Part shown: one piece after another, positions 1 through 7,460 of the stretch | Layout: each line of letters opens with the position of its first letter | How positions within the stretch are numbered: the first letter of the stretch is position 1 | The notes under the pieces: generated by a model | What the model saw: only the letters and a program-made list of their open reading frames with translations | Told to the model about the DNA's origin: nothing | Databases searched by the model: none | Program-made: the position numbers and the translations under genes | From: Lachnospiraceae bacterium | Lineage (GTDB): Bacteria; Bacillota; Clostridia; Lachnospirales; Lachnospiraceae | Reading direction: 5' to 3' | Assembly: GCA_003519685.1 (NCBI GenBank) | Contig: DOWG01000125.1 | Coordinates: 9,363 to 30,418 of the forward strand | DNA: 21,056 nucleotides

Positions 1-8
1 TTACGTAG

Positions 9-46
9 CGGTACATAAGGCTCCAAAATACGGAGCCAAAGTACCG
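9..46. repeat. Two-part hairpin at the left edge
   Basis: CGGTAC (9-14) pairs with GTACCG (41-46), and inside it GGCTCC (19-24) pairs with GGAGCC (32-37) around a 7-nt loop. There is no T-run on either side, so it is not a clear terminator. The rest of 1-140 holds no gene that I can support. Confidence 0.45.
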
Positions 47-140
47 ACGAATGCAAATACTCCTTATCGGATATCATTTTACGAAATCATAGGATAGACT
101 TTGCCCAGGTGTGAACAGTAACATGAATTCAGCGCGATAA

Positions 141-188
141 AATAGGATTATGATCGCAGCAAACGGATTGATGCGCTATAATCCTATT
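141..188 (-). terminator. Probable terminator of the TIGR04086 gene
   Basis: An 11-bp perfect inverted repeat, AATAGGATTAT (141-151) and ATAATCCTATT (178-188), lies 40 nt beyond the stop of the minus-strand gene. CGCA/TGCG can extend the stem inside. On the minus strand it is followed by TTTTATC, a weak T-run. Confidence 0.55.
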
Positions 189-229
189 CCATTTCCCGGT
201 ATTCATCACTTATGCACCTATGCTCATCC

Positions 230-604
230 TTAGCTTATCATCCCGCCCAGCATCCCGCTGAGGCCGCACATGATCAGTACCGTCAAAAGCCCCCCTAATG
301 GAATTGGAGATACACGATTCATTATCAGGGATATCAGCATCAGAATAACAAAATACATAACGCCCATCACGATACCCCAGACAAACTTCCGAAGCTCCGC
401 CTTTTTCCCCACATAGAATCCCGCAAGAAAGTTAGACAGAATATAAGCAAAATTAATTCCGCCGCTGATCACCAAGCTGGACAAATCAAACTTTAACATC
501 AGAAAAGACAAAAGAAGCAAAATAAATGCAGTAATAATATAGGAAAATAACAGTCCCTTTAATAAGAATAATATTTTTGTATTTTGACGGATTGCCTTAT
601 CCAT
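230..604 (-). CDS. TIGR04086 family membrane protein
   Basis: A 124-aa integral membrane protein with about four hydrophobic helices and short polar turns, including a Lys/Arg-rich loop (GKKAELRKF) after the second helix. Length and pattern match the TIGR04086 family of Firmicutes, whose function is unknown. I chose the ATG at 604 because GGAGG (615-611) stands 6 nt upstream; the open frame continues six codons further, but that would bury this site. The DUF4015 gene ends 91 bp upstream on the same strand, so the two may be cotranscribed. Nothing in the sequence suggests a substrate. Confidence 0.8.
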   Translation of the reverse strand: MDKAIRQNTKILFLLKGLLFSYIITAFILLLLSFLMLKFDLSSLVISGGINFAYILSNFLAGFYVGKKAELRKFVWGIVMGVMYFVILMLISLIMNRVSPIPLGGLLTVLIMCGLSGMLGGMIS

Positions 605-695
605 TGGACACCTCCAAGTCACTTATACTAGATATATATTATTCTTATCCAAAATATATTCGTACCGAATAGACAGGTTAACGCTAAAAATACAG

Positions 696-2096
696 CTACT
701 TGGCCTGCAGCCCGTCTACCGAATATTTAGCTGCCGCATTCCATAACAGCCACTCCTCATATCCGGCTTCATATACCCCATTAATCTGCGCCCGTACTTC
801 TTTACCGCTGTAAGTCTGATGATGCTTAATCCAGGTAGCGGTAAAATCCTGAAGCCAGGGTCGGACAATTGCACGATGCTCCCCTTCCGGAATCTGTGCA
901 ATCTTTTCTTTGGAAGCATTTAAAACCTTACGTACGATAAGAAGTGGTTCCAGATCCGGATATTCAATTCCATAATTTCCATTTCCAAAATGGGAAGGGT
1001 AAATCATGGGACAGATATAGTCCAGGTATTTTGACATTTCCACATAATTCTGACCGACCAATCCGGCATCCATACTGCTGCTGATAATCGTCCCGTAGAC
1101 ATCTGCCGCCACAAATACACCAAGTGGCTTTAACTTCTCATACGCATATTTTGTAAACTCAGTAATGATGTCTTCCTTGGTTTTCGTCCCCGCCTCTTTG
1201 CCAAAATCGGCATCTGCAATGCCCTGTCCCGTAGAAAAACGGATATAATCAAACTGGATCTCATCAAAACCAATGGCGGCAGCTTCCGTCGCTACCTCGA
1301 CCAGATAATCCCACACTTCCTTTTTATATGGATTAACCCAGCATTCCCCGTTGTTATCCCGATACAGGGAACCATCCTTATTCTTAATTGCCAGTTCGTG
1401 TTTCTGCTCCGCAAGATAGGGATCCTTAAATGCAACAATTCTGGCAATTAAATAGATCTCCTTTTCTTTTAATTCTCTTACCAACGCTTCCATGTCGGCA
1501 ATCTGATTCGTTGTCGCATCGATTCCCTGTGCCTTCGGACTGTTCATAAGATAGGAAATTTTGCCGGTATCCCCTTTTACATCAATCACCATAGCATTTA
1601 TTTCCGTGGTATCGACTAACTCAATAAGCCGGTTCCTGTCTTCCGAGCCGGCCTTCGAAGAAGTCACATAGATTCCTTTCGCCTTAACCGGGATACGTTC
1701 CTTCGTAAAAATCGGATCTACTGGATTCTGCACCACTGGAGTAACGGCAGGAGTCTGCACGGTTTCCATAAAATCGCTCCCGGCATTCTTTCCGGAATTT
1801 ATTCCGGCGTTTTCAGGATCTGGAGTGTCATTTCCTGCAGCATGATTCCCAGCGCTATTGTCTTTCACAGCCGAAATTTTATCCTCCGCACCGTTGTTTC
1901 CTGCGGAGTCCTTTTGCTTTGAATATTTGTCGCCATCAAAATTAATATGAGATTTTATAGTAAAGAAAGCAGCCATACCGACTGCAGATGCCAGTACAAC
2001 GGTTAAAACAACCTTAAACGCCTTCGAAGCTCCTCTTCTCCTATGTTTTCTATAGAAATGTTCATAATCAATATACATGTCATGCTTTTTTCTCAT
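696..2096 (-). CDS. Membrane-anchored putative glycoside hydrolase (DUF4015)
   Basis: A 466-aa protein. Residues 1-25 are short, basic and cytoplasmic. Residues 26-47 form one membrane helix with no signal-peptidase site. Residues 50-133 are a low-complexity linker rich in Asn, Gly, Ala, Asp and Pro. From about 138 to 460 lies a TIM-barrel domain of the DUF4015 type (PF13200), with barrel-strand motifs KGIYVTS, MVIDVKGD, FDEIQFDYIRF (277-287), ADVYG, CPMIYPSHF and RPWLQDF. Acidic residues in the FDEIQFDYIRF strand are where related hydrolases carry catalytic acids. The enzyme is probably tethered outside the membrane and acts on cell-wall or exported polysaccharide; this is inferred from family and topology, and the substrate is unknown. 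A weak GGGGAT site precedes the ATG. Confidence 0.85.
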   Translation of the reverse strand: MRKKHDMYIDYEHFYRKHRRRGASKAFKVVLTVVLASAVGMAAFFTIKSHINFDGDKYSKQKDSAGNNGAEDKISAVKDNSAGNHAAGNDTPDPENAGINSGKNAGSDFMETVQTPAVTPVVQNPVDPIFTKERIPVKAKGIYVTSSKAGSEDRNRLIELVDTTEINAMVIDVKGDTGKISYLMNSPKAQGIDATTNQIADMEALVRELKEKEIYLIARIVAFKDPYLAEQKHELAIKNKDGSLYRDNNGECWVNPYKKEVWDYLVEVATEAAAIGFDEIQFDYIRFSTGQGIADADFGKEAGTKTKEDIITEFTKYAYEKLKPLGVFVAADVYGTIISSSMDAGLVGQNYVEMSKYLDYICPMIYPSHFGNGNYGIEYPDLEPLLIVRKVLNASKEKIAQIPEGEHRAIVRPWLQDFTATWIKHHQTYSGKEVRAQINGVYEAGYEEWLLWNAAAKYSVDGLQAK

Positions 2097-2395
2097 ACTA
2101 TAATCCCCATTTTTTTCTCTTATTCATTATTGATTTAAGTGTCAAAAGTCACATAAAAACCATGAACATGAATATATATAAGGTCCTATCCATATCAAAA
2201 TCTTAAAAGGACTTATAACACTTAAATCTTCATTATTATTACTCGTACTTGCATATATTATCTTCATAACCGCCCATTCAATACGAATCGATTTACAGAT
2301 TTATCAAATAGCGGCTAGGTTAATCTTAAAGTATTGGCCGGTCATAGTCAAGAATATAAACGTAGAAATATTCCTCCCATGGAAGCCTCTTATTA
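2097..2395. other. Spacer upstream of the DUF4015 gene
   Basis: There is no gene in these 299 bases. An imperfect inverted repeat pairs TATAAGGTCC (2177-2186) with GGACTTATA (2209-2217). A minus-strand TTGACA (2145-2140) is followed 17 bp later only by TAAGAG, a poor -10 that would leave a leader of about 14 nt, so I do not call it a promoter. I see no T-run terminator after the HD-GYP gene. Confidence 0.4.
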
Positions 2396-3460
2396 TCAAT
2401 GAAATTGCTTATATATTTTATTAAATACCTTAACAATCTCCGGATCAAATCTGGTCCCTGCATCCATATTGATCCTTTCCACACATTTCTCTTGAAAATA
2501 AGCAGTTTTAGCATTTTTCTCACTGATCAACACATCATAGGAATCTACCAACGTAACGATTCTGGCGCAAAGAGGGATGTCAGTACCCGATAATCCTCTC
2601 GGATAACCGGATCCATCCCAGCTTTCATGATGCGCCCAGGCGATATTGATCGCCATTCTTCCAAATTGATTCTGCTCATTCTTATCAAAGATTTCTTTTA
2701 AAGCATTTGCACCGATTTCACAATGTGTTTTTAAAATCTCAAGCTCATCGTTTGTTAATTTTGTCGGTTTCAAGACAATGCTGTCTTTAATAGCAATCTT
2801 ACCGATATCATGAAGCTTGGCCGCAAGTTCAATAGTCTCGATAAAACTGGTAGATACCTCCTCCCGAAATCGGGGCATCAGCTCCATCCCCATAGCAAGC
2901 AGCCTGCTGTTCTTCCCGATTCTCTCCAAATGATTGATTCGATTATCACGCATTTCAACCAGCCTTGTTAAAGCATACATAACATTTTTCTGCTCTTCAT
3001 AGATCTTATGTATCTGCCCATTGATTATTTTGTGAAGCCTTTTGTTATAGAACTCCAATTCCTGCTGCATCTTATATATTTTCAAATGTGTATTAATTCG
3101 GACGGTTATTTCGTCAACATCAAAAGGCTGCGCAATATAGTCCACCGCCCCCAATTTAAAACATTTCATTTTCTCTTCTCTCGAATAGCAGGATGTGATA
3201 AATAAAATCGGAATGTCTCTTGTCCTCGCACTTTTCTTTAATCTTGCGCAAAATTCAAAGCCGCTGATATTCGGCATAGAAATATCCAATAATATCATGT
3301 GCGGAAAGAGTGCCTCAATCGCGCTCATTGCCCGTTCTGCACTTGTGACCGGTCTTGCAATATATCCCGCGTTTCGTATAATTTCAGTAAGAATAATCAG
3401 ATTAGCATTGATATCATCTACCACCAAAATATTCGCTTTTTTATAAGACACTTGTTCCAT
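2396..3460 (-). CDS. Response regulator with HD-GYP output domain
   Basis: A 354-aa protein. Residues 8-125 are a receiver domain with the acidic pair D15/D16 and phospho-acceptor D59 (MILLDIS). Residues 160-350 are an HD-GYP domain with H177, the HD pair H217/D218 (LHDIGK), H246, H277/H278, GYP 285-287 (WDGSGYP) and D306. HD-GYP proteins usually hydrolyse cyclic di-GMP, with metal held by these His and Asp residues. The conserved receiver lysine is replaced: the usual KPF is QPF here (Q111), so phosphorylation signalling may be altered. The ATG directly follows the stop codon of the kinase gene with no gap, and its AGAGGT site lies inside the kinase gene. They are therefore translationally coupled and likely partners. 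Confidence 0.9.
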   Translation of the reverse strand: MEQVSYKKANILVVDDINANLIILTEIIRNAGYIARPVTSAERAMSAIEALFPHMILLDISMPNISGFEFCARLKKSARTRDIPILFITSCYSREEKMKCFKLGAVDYIAQPFDVDEITVRINTHLKIYKMQQELEFYNKRLHKIINGQIHKIYEEQKNVMYALTRLVEMRDNRINHLERIGKNSRLLAMGMELMPRFREEVSTSFIETIELAAKLHDIGKIAIKDSIVLKPTKLTNDELEILKTHCEIGANALKEIFDKNEQNQFGRMAINIAWAHHESWDGSGYPRGLSGTDIPLCARIVTLVDSYDVLISEKNAKTAYFQEKCVERINMDAGTRFDPEIVKVFNKIYKQFH

Positions 3461-4993
3461 CTATATTACCTCTTTTAGCATAACCTTTAATTCCTCAAGA
3501 ACTTTCAGGGCCTGATCATGATCCTCTTTCCGCACCGCCAAAACCAAAGATAAGCCTTTGTTGCTTAACTCCTTGTGCCCGGTTGGCAACATTTTTTTTA
3601 AGGCAGAAGCATAATCATCTGCCTTTTTCCAACTTTCCATTTCAATACAGATAGCCAGCCTTTCCATTCGGTCATATAATATCTCTGTAACCTCCCTCTG
3701 CTCCTGCATATCTTCCACGACATTCTGCATATGAACTTCTTCCGTATTTAGACTATAATGCTTTGCCTCATCGAGGATTCGACTGATGTAGTCCACTTCC
3801 GAAGAATCCAAAGGATCTTCTTCATATAAATTTACAATGGTATTATCATTAAAATTTTCCTTTACAACCGTTTCCTCTTTTTCCTCCGGAATTCCAAGGT
3901 GAACATTAAAAGAAAACGTACTTCCCTGATCCTTCTCGCTTTCTACCGTAATCGTACCTTGCATTGCCTCTATCAGCAGCTTACTAATGGATAAGCCCAG
4001 GCCGGTGCCTCCAAATCTTCTGGTAAAGGAGCCGTCTACCTGCGTAAAGCTTTTAAATAAACAGTCCATTTCCTCCCTGCTGATGCCGATTCCGGTATCA
4101 ATCACCATAAAAAAGAGTTCAACATCCTGACTGCTCTGTGACACCTTTGCAACTTCTAATACAATCTGCCCCACCGAAGTAAACTTAATAGCATTGGATA
4201 TTATATTATTCAGAACCTGCGTTAATCGGTATTCATCCCCAATAACACGCTTCGGTATATCATCTGCCACATTAACATTGAGCTTAAGCCCCTTCTCATT
4301 GATACTGCTGCTATGGATGGATACAATATGATCAATAAAATTCGGAAATTCAAATTCCTTCTGTTCCAAAACCATTTTATTACTGGCTAATTTGGAATAG
4401 TCAAGTACATTATTAATGATGGTTTCCATCTTCGAGCAACTGCTGCGCATCATATTCACTGCATCCAGTTGATTCGGCTGTAATGAAGTTTCAAGCAGCG
4501 AATTTGTTAAACCAATAATACCATTTACCGGTGTTCTTAATTCATGCGTGATGTTAGCAATAAATTCATTTTTAAACTGGTTCGTTGACTTTAAATCATT
4601 TCTAAGACGTTTTATCTCACGAAAAGCCTCTTTCTTATCGGAAATATTCACTGCCGTACAAAGACCGTAAATTTTCGTATTATATGGCCATAAAGCAACT
4701 CGTAAGGTGACTGGAAAACATGTCTGATTCTTGCGATATGCAAACGTTTCTGCCGTATAATTCCGATACCTTAAATTAACTATCAGTTCATCTTTATCTT
4801 TCCTCATAGCCTTTCGAAAAATATTCACGATGGACACCTGATAGATATCCTCGGCATATCCTAATTCCTTTTTTGCAGCTTGATTACAATCAACAATCTC
4901 CCCATCTCTATTAAATAGCAGAAAAATCTCCTGGCTAAATTGATAGATTAATTGTAATTCGGTAAATAAAATATTCTGTTTTTTCTTTTGCAT
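3461..4993 (-). CDS. Soluble PAS-domain sensor histidine kinase
   Basis: A 510-aa protein with no membrane segment, so it senses a cytoplasmic signal. Residues 12-120 are a PAS domain. Residues 140-205 are HisKA with phospho-acceptor H150 (ITHELRTP). Residues 255-368 are HATPase_c with N box NNIISNAIKF, G1 box DTGIGIS, an F-box segment and G2 box GGTGLGLSISK. Hybrid kinases of this layout often continue into a receiver; here residues 371-510 are acidic and mostly helical with no receiver motifs. The tail may be a degenerate Hpt-like or docking region, but no phosphotransfer histidine motif is evident. It sits first in an operon with the receiver/HD-GYP gene. Its own promoter is at 5069-5097. 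Confidence 0.9.
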   Translation of the reverse strand: MQKKKQNILFTELQLIYQFSQEIFLLFNRDGEIVDCNQAAKKELGYAEDIYQVSIVNIFRKAMRKDKDELIVNLRYRNYTAETFAYRKNQTCFPVTLRVALWPYNTKIYGLCTAVNISDKKEAFREIKRLRNDLKSTNQFKNEFIANITHELRTPVNGIIGLTNSLLETSLQPNQLDAVNMMRSSCSKMETIINNVLDYSKLASNKMVLEQKEFEFPNFIDHIVSIHSSSINEKGLKLNVNVADDIPKRVIGDEYRLTQVLNNIISNAIKFTSVGQIVLEVAKVSQSSQDVELFFMVIDTGIGISREEMDCLFKSFTQVDGSFTRRFGGTGLGLSISKLLIEAMQGTITVESEKDQGSTFSFNVHLGIPEEKEETVVKENFNDNTIVNLYEEDPLDSSEVDYISRILDEAKHYSLNTEEVHMQNVVEDMQEQREVTEILYDRMERLAICIEMESWKKADDYASALKKMLPTGHKELSNKGLSLVLAVRKEDHDQALKVLEELKVMLKEVI

Positions 4994-5068
4994 TTCCCCT
5001 CAAAACCTCTTCTTGATTTCCTATTAATTATGACAACATATCTATAAATCCCCATAATTTCTACTTAT

Positions 5069-5097
5069 ATCTTATTTTTCTTTTCTATATTTGTCAA
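5069..5097 (-). promoter_or_regulatory. Promoter of the kinase/HD-GYP operon
   Basis: TTGACA (5097-5092) is a perfect -35. After a 17-bp spacer comes TAAGAT (5074-5069), which matches the -10 consensus at 4 of 6 positions. The leader to the kinase ATG is about 70 nt. Confidence 0.65.
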
Positions 5098-5128
5098 TAT
5101 ATTCTAACAATCTCTTTGTTTTTTTATA

Positions 5129-5157
5129 TTGACAGTAACATTTGATTCAGATAAAAT
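5129..5157 (+). promoter_or_regulatory. Promoter of the XRE regulator gene
   Basis: TTGACA (5129-5134), a 17-bp spacer and TAAAAT (5152-5157) form a near-consensus promoter pointing to the gene at 5201. It diverges from the kinase promoter, with 31 bp between the two -35 boxes. Confidence 0.8.
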
Positions 5158-5159
5158 TA

Positions 5160-5174
5160 ATACGTATTTCGTAT
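5160..5174 (+). promoter_or_regulatory. Candidate operator at the XRE transcription start
   Basis: ATACG, 5 bp, CGTAT is an inverted repeat placed over the expected start of transcription, a common position for autoregulation by small XRE proteins. Its right half ATTTCGTAT recurs inverted at 6270-6278, next to the -35 of the SEC-C gene. That single recurrence could be chance. Confidence 0.4.
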
Positions 5175-5200
5175 GTTTGCATCATCGAAGGAGGGAACTG

Positions 5201-5560
5201 ATGAATTTTAGTATTCGTCTCAAACAGCTGCGACAAAAGAACAAAATGACACAAAGTGATCTAGCTAAAGTCTTAGGATTAAAACCAACGGCAATTTCTA
5301 ACTATGAATCCGAAAGAAATGAACCTTCCTTTGATAAATTAATTGCTTTATCTAAATGTTTTGACGTAACCATAGATTATTTACTGGGAGTTTCCGACAC
5401 TTATCTGCCTGTTGGAGGCGAAGTCCTAGATCGCGATATTGTAGAGTTTTACGATTTATATCAGCAGCTGACGCCGGAAAGCGAAGCAGAATTAAAAAGA
5501 TTTGCAGAATATTTACTATTTAAGCAGGGGAGCCAATCCATAAATGATAAGGATAATTAG
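5201..5560 (+). CDS. XRE-family transcriptional regulator
   Basis: A 119-aa protein. Residues 4-60 are a Cro/CI-type helix-turn-helix: RLKQLRQKNKMTQSDLAKVL, followed by the recognition helix region KPTAISNYESERNEPS. Residues 70-119 are an acidic helical tail, probably for dimerisation. The start is the ATG at 5201 because AAGGAGGG (5188-5195) lies just before it. The open frame reaches further upstream, but only into the promoter and operator. It diverges from the kinase operon, so it may control that operon as well as itself. The effector is unknown. Confidence 0.88.
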   Translation: MNFSIRLKQLRQKNKMTQSDLAKVLGLKPTAISNYESERNEPSFDKLIALSKCFDVTIDYLLGVSDTYLPVGGEVLDRDIVEFYDLYQQLTPESEAELKRFAEYLLFKQGSQSINDKDN

Positions 5561-5609
5561 CATATCCGCTTACAGGCCCATCGCTTATTAATCGCTCATT
5601 AAGAATGAT

Positions 5610-5657
5610 TTCGGATGCCGTAACACAATTTCAATTGCTACAGCATCCGAATTTTAT
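5610..5657 (+). terminator. Terminator after the XRE gene
   Basis: TTCGGATGC (5610-5618) pairs with GCATCCGAA (5643-5651), followed by TTTTAT. It lies between two convergent genes; the minus-strand T-run is weak, so it mainly serves the plus strand. Confidence 0.7.
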
Positions 5658-5694
5658 AGTTTCCTATTACGGTTTTCATATTTTGAATCTCGTT

Positions 5695-6201
5695 TTATTC
5701 CCTGGCACCACAGCACCTTTTATACTTTTTACCGCTTCCGCACGGGCAAGGATCATTTCTTCCGATTTTCTTGCCTTTTACAATAGTGCCAGACGCTTTT
5801 TGCTGCTTGTACAGCTCTTTCCTGCGCTCCTTACTAAGCAGGGACTCCCATTCTTTTAAGCCATAAAGCCATTCTGCTTTTGCTTCCACCATGTTATAAA
5901 ACAGCTTTTCCTTATCGAAGGCCAAGCTAACCTTGGTGTCCTCTTCCATTTCTTCAATTGGATTCGGTGTAATTAAGCTGTCATTGATTCCATCTAAGAA
6001 ACCAACGAAGTAATTCAGTTCCATATCAAATTCTTTTGCAAGAGAAGCGACAGTGCCTTCCCAGACCTTGTCCGGATTCGCAAGAAGTTTTTGATAAGCT
6101 TCCTTTTCCATATTAAAATAATTTGCCCAGAATAACTGACCGGAGCGGCTCTGCATATCATTGGCATATGCATAATCTCTCCATTCTTGTAATAAACTCA
6201 T
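5695..6201 (-). CDS. SEC-C motif protein (168 aa)
   Basis: A short helical protein ending in a SEC-C zinc-binding motif, DPCPCGSGKKYKRCCG, with metal ligands C152, C154, C163 and C164. The same motif ends SecA in many bacteria, where it binds zinc and contacts SecB or ribosomes. In small stand-alone proteins its job is unknown. The region before it has no recognised enzyme motif. A GAAGGAAG site lies ahead of the ATG. A second, unrelated-length SEC-C protein is encoded at 13606-14829. Confidence 0.85.
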   Translation of the reverse strand: MSLLQEWRDYAYANDMQSRSGQLFWANYFNMEKEAYQKLLANPDKVWEGTVASLAKEFDMELNYFVGFLDGINDSLITPNPIEEMEEDTKVSLAFDKEKLFYNMVEAKAEWLYGLKEWESLLSKERRKELYKQQKASGTIVKGKKIGRNDPCPCGSGKKYKRCCGARE

Positions 6202-6242
6202 GAAACTTACTTCCTTCCGTCTTAACTAAATTCAATATTGGG

Positions 6243-6270
6243 ATTATATCATAGATAAAGAAAAATACAA
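6243..6270 (-). promoter_or_regulatory. Promoter of the SEC-C gene
   Basis: On the minus strand TTGTAT (6270-6265), a 16-bp spacer and TATAAT (6248-6243) with an upstream TG (TGATATAAT, extended -10). The leader is about 35 nt. Confidence 0.7.
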
Positions 6271-6308
6271 TACGAAATTATTTTCATTTCCATGTATAAA
6301 AATAGAAA

Positions 6309-6386
6309 TTATGTATCATAATAGTAATATCCTAATGTGGAACTAGCCGTTCCGTTATAAGGATGTAAATGCGTATGCTCTTTCAT
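6309..6386 (-). CDS. Possible 25-aa peptide ORF
   Basis: Begins MKEHTHLHPYNG and ends GYYYYDT, with 3 His and 5 Tyr in 25 residues. I do not recognise it. Its case rests on the strong G-rich site GGAGGGGGAG just upstream of the ATG. That site is held in the hairpin listed at 6378-6422. There is no membrane segment and no known peptide-family motif. The SEC-C promoter lies downstream of it, so the two are probably not one operon. It may be only a by-product of the regulatory hairpin. Confidence 0.3.
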   Translation of the reverse strand: MKEHTHLHPYNGTASSTLGYYYYDT

Positions 6387-6422
6387 AATTGGACTCCCCC
6401 TCCAATTATGATTACCAAAGAG
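6378..6422. repeat. Hairpin enclosing a ribosome-binding site
   Basis: CATAATTGGA (6384-6393) and TCCAATTATG (6401-6410) are a perfect 10-bp inverted repeat with a CTCCCCC loop; CTCTTT (6378) and AAAGAG (6417) add an outer arm. Read on the minus strand, the loop carries the G-rich ribosome site and the stem carries the ATG of the 25-aa ORF, so translation would be gated by this fold. Confidence 0.55.
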
Positions 6423-6428
6423 AAGTTA

Positions 6429-6545
6429 AATACTTATCCTCCCCTTTTTAGTGAAAGACCTGTCACAATGGCGTGATGGGTCTTTTGCTTTTTCCTGTAA
6501 TAGGCTTATTTACTGGGTTTTAAGAGTTTCATATAATTGATTTAT
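6429..6545 (+). other. Toxin-less cassette related to 13155-13330
   Basis: This segment aligns with the sequence ahead of the second toxin gene. Shared parts, in order: TTAAATRCTYAYCCTCCC followed by TTTTTAG; a terminator (AAAGACC 6454-6460 with GGTCTTT 6479-6485, then TTGCTTTTT); AGGCTTAT; and a promoter, TTTACT (6509-6514), 17 bp, TATAAT (6532-6537). No toxin reading frame follows the promoter. It is probably a remnant or a non-coding RNA unit. Confidence 0.5.
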
Positions 6546-6570
6546 AATAAAAATTTATTGCTTAAATATA

Positions 6571-6790
6571 GTTTATACGCAACTTTATACGCAACTTTTT
6601 TAATAAGATAACACATGATGAAATAACACGAAAGCAAGAATGCTTATAGCAAACCATAAGTATTTAAAATTATCATTTTACATAAATGTGTCTCTATATA
6701 TTCCTTCTGGAAAATCATATACCACATGATGACACCCTATGAAACTGCTAGCCTCCATTTTGTCCCAAGTTTTTACGTTAAAAATAAATT
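6571..6790 (+). repeat. Second cassette copy with a 12-bp tandem repeat
   Basis: TTTATACGCAAC occurs twice in tandem (6572-6595). The following 190 bp resemble 13041-13175: they share TATACGCAACTTT, CCTTCTGG, a CATATAnCACAnGATGA-like block and a CCTCC motif. This copy has no terminator or toxin. The remainder to 6906 holds only a small GAAGTT/AACTTC hairpin near 6822, and I see no gene in it. Confidence 0.45.
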
Positions 6791-6906
6791 CAAAATAACC
6801 CCGTTAATTATAAACATAATGGGAAGTTGCATTAACTTCTCAGTCTGCTCATAATTTCACCTACAAAAAAGAAGATGTCGTGCTATTAAAATATCTAATT
6901 ATAAGG

Positions 6907-7284
6907 TTATTCCTCTATTATTCCAAAACCTATCCAACGGCCATCGATACCCTCAACAACAAATTCATGGTTATGATAATCAGTTTTTTGTAATCTGCGT
7001 ATTATTTTTACATTCGATTTTTCGAATTCATCTTGTAAAACTTGTTGATTATCAGTTATAAAATAAGCATCATAACCATAACCATACAATTCTCTGTTCG
7101 GAATGACACTTTGTCCTTTAGATTGTGTTAAAATAATTTCTATTGCATCTCTATAAAGGCAGATATGTGGTTCAATAGCATTTAAAAAATCTACTCGCTT
7201 AAACCCTAAACAAGTAACATAAAAATTTGCAGTTGCATTTATATCCAGTGCAGGAAAAACGCAGTGTGACATACATAAATTCAT
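6907..7284 (-). CDS. VOC-fold protein (glyoxalase/bleomycin-resistance-like)
   Basis: A 125-aa protein of the vicinal oxygen chelate superfamily: an N-terminal beta strand, FYVTCLGFKRVDF, ICLYRDAIEIILTQ and the C-terminal HEFVVEGIDGRWIGF pattern. Family members bind a metal for isomerase or dioxygenase chemistry, or bind drugs without catalysis. The sequence does not tell which applies here. The start is the ATG at 7284 because GGAGAGG (7297-7291) stands 6 nt before it; a TTG five codons upstream overlaps this site and is rejected. The gene stands alone, between repeat-rich spacers. Confidence 0.75.
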   Translation of the reverse strand: MNLCMSHCVFPALDINATANFYVTCLGFKRVDFLNAIEPHICLYRDAIEIILTQSKGQSVIPNRELYGYGYDAYFITDNQQVLQDEFEKSNVKIIRRLQKTDYHNHEFVVEGIDGRWIGFGIIEE

Positions 7285-7390
7285 TGTATACCTCTCCAAT
7301 TATTGTAGAGTCGCGAATTAAAATCTCCTAATCCGTCCTTTTTCCGATGAATTATTTTCTGCTTACTCCCTTGATACCAGATTACTCTCT

Positions 7391-7412
7391 GCCGCTAAAA
7401 GCGGCTCTTTTT
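7391..7412 (+). terminator. Plus-strand terminator
   Basis: GCCGCT (7391-7396), an AAA loop, AGCGGC (7400-7405), then TCTTTTTATT. No plus-strand gene precedes it (the VOC gene runs the other way), so it may end a lost or unrecognised transcript. Confidence 0.65.
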
Positions 7413-7425
7413 ATTCTGTCAACTA

Positions 7426-7454
7426 TTGACTCAGACTACCAAAAACTGTATAGT
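7426..7454 (+). promoter_or_regulatory. Promoter of an antitoxin-like RNA
   Basis: TTGACT, a 17-bp spacer and TATAGT. The -10 and spacing are the same as in the antitoxin promoter at 12687-12715. Confidence 0.7.
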
Positions 7455-7460
7455 CATTCA

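Noticed and set aside
1..229. A riboswitch or small RNA gene at the left edge
   Set aside because: Only a hairpin and a terminator-like repeat are visible; there is no promoter and no known riboswitch core.
2117..2145. Minus-strand promoter TTGACA-17-TAAGAG for the DUF4015 gene
   Set aside because: The -10 is poor and the resulting leader of about 14 nt is too short to be convincing.
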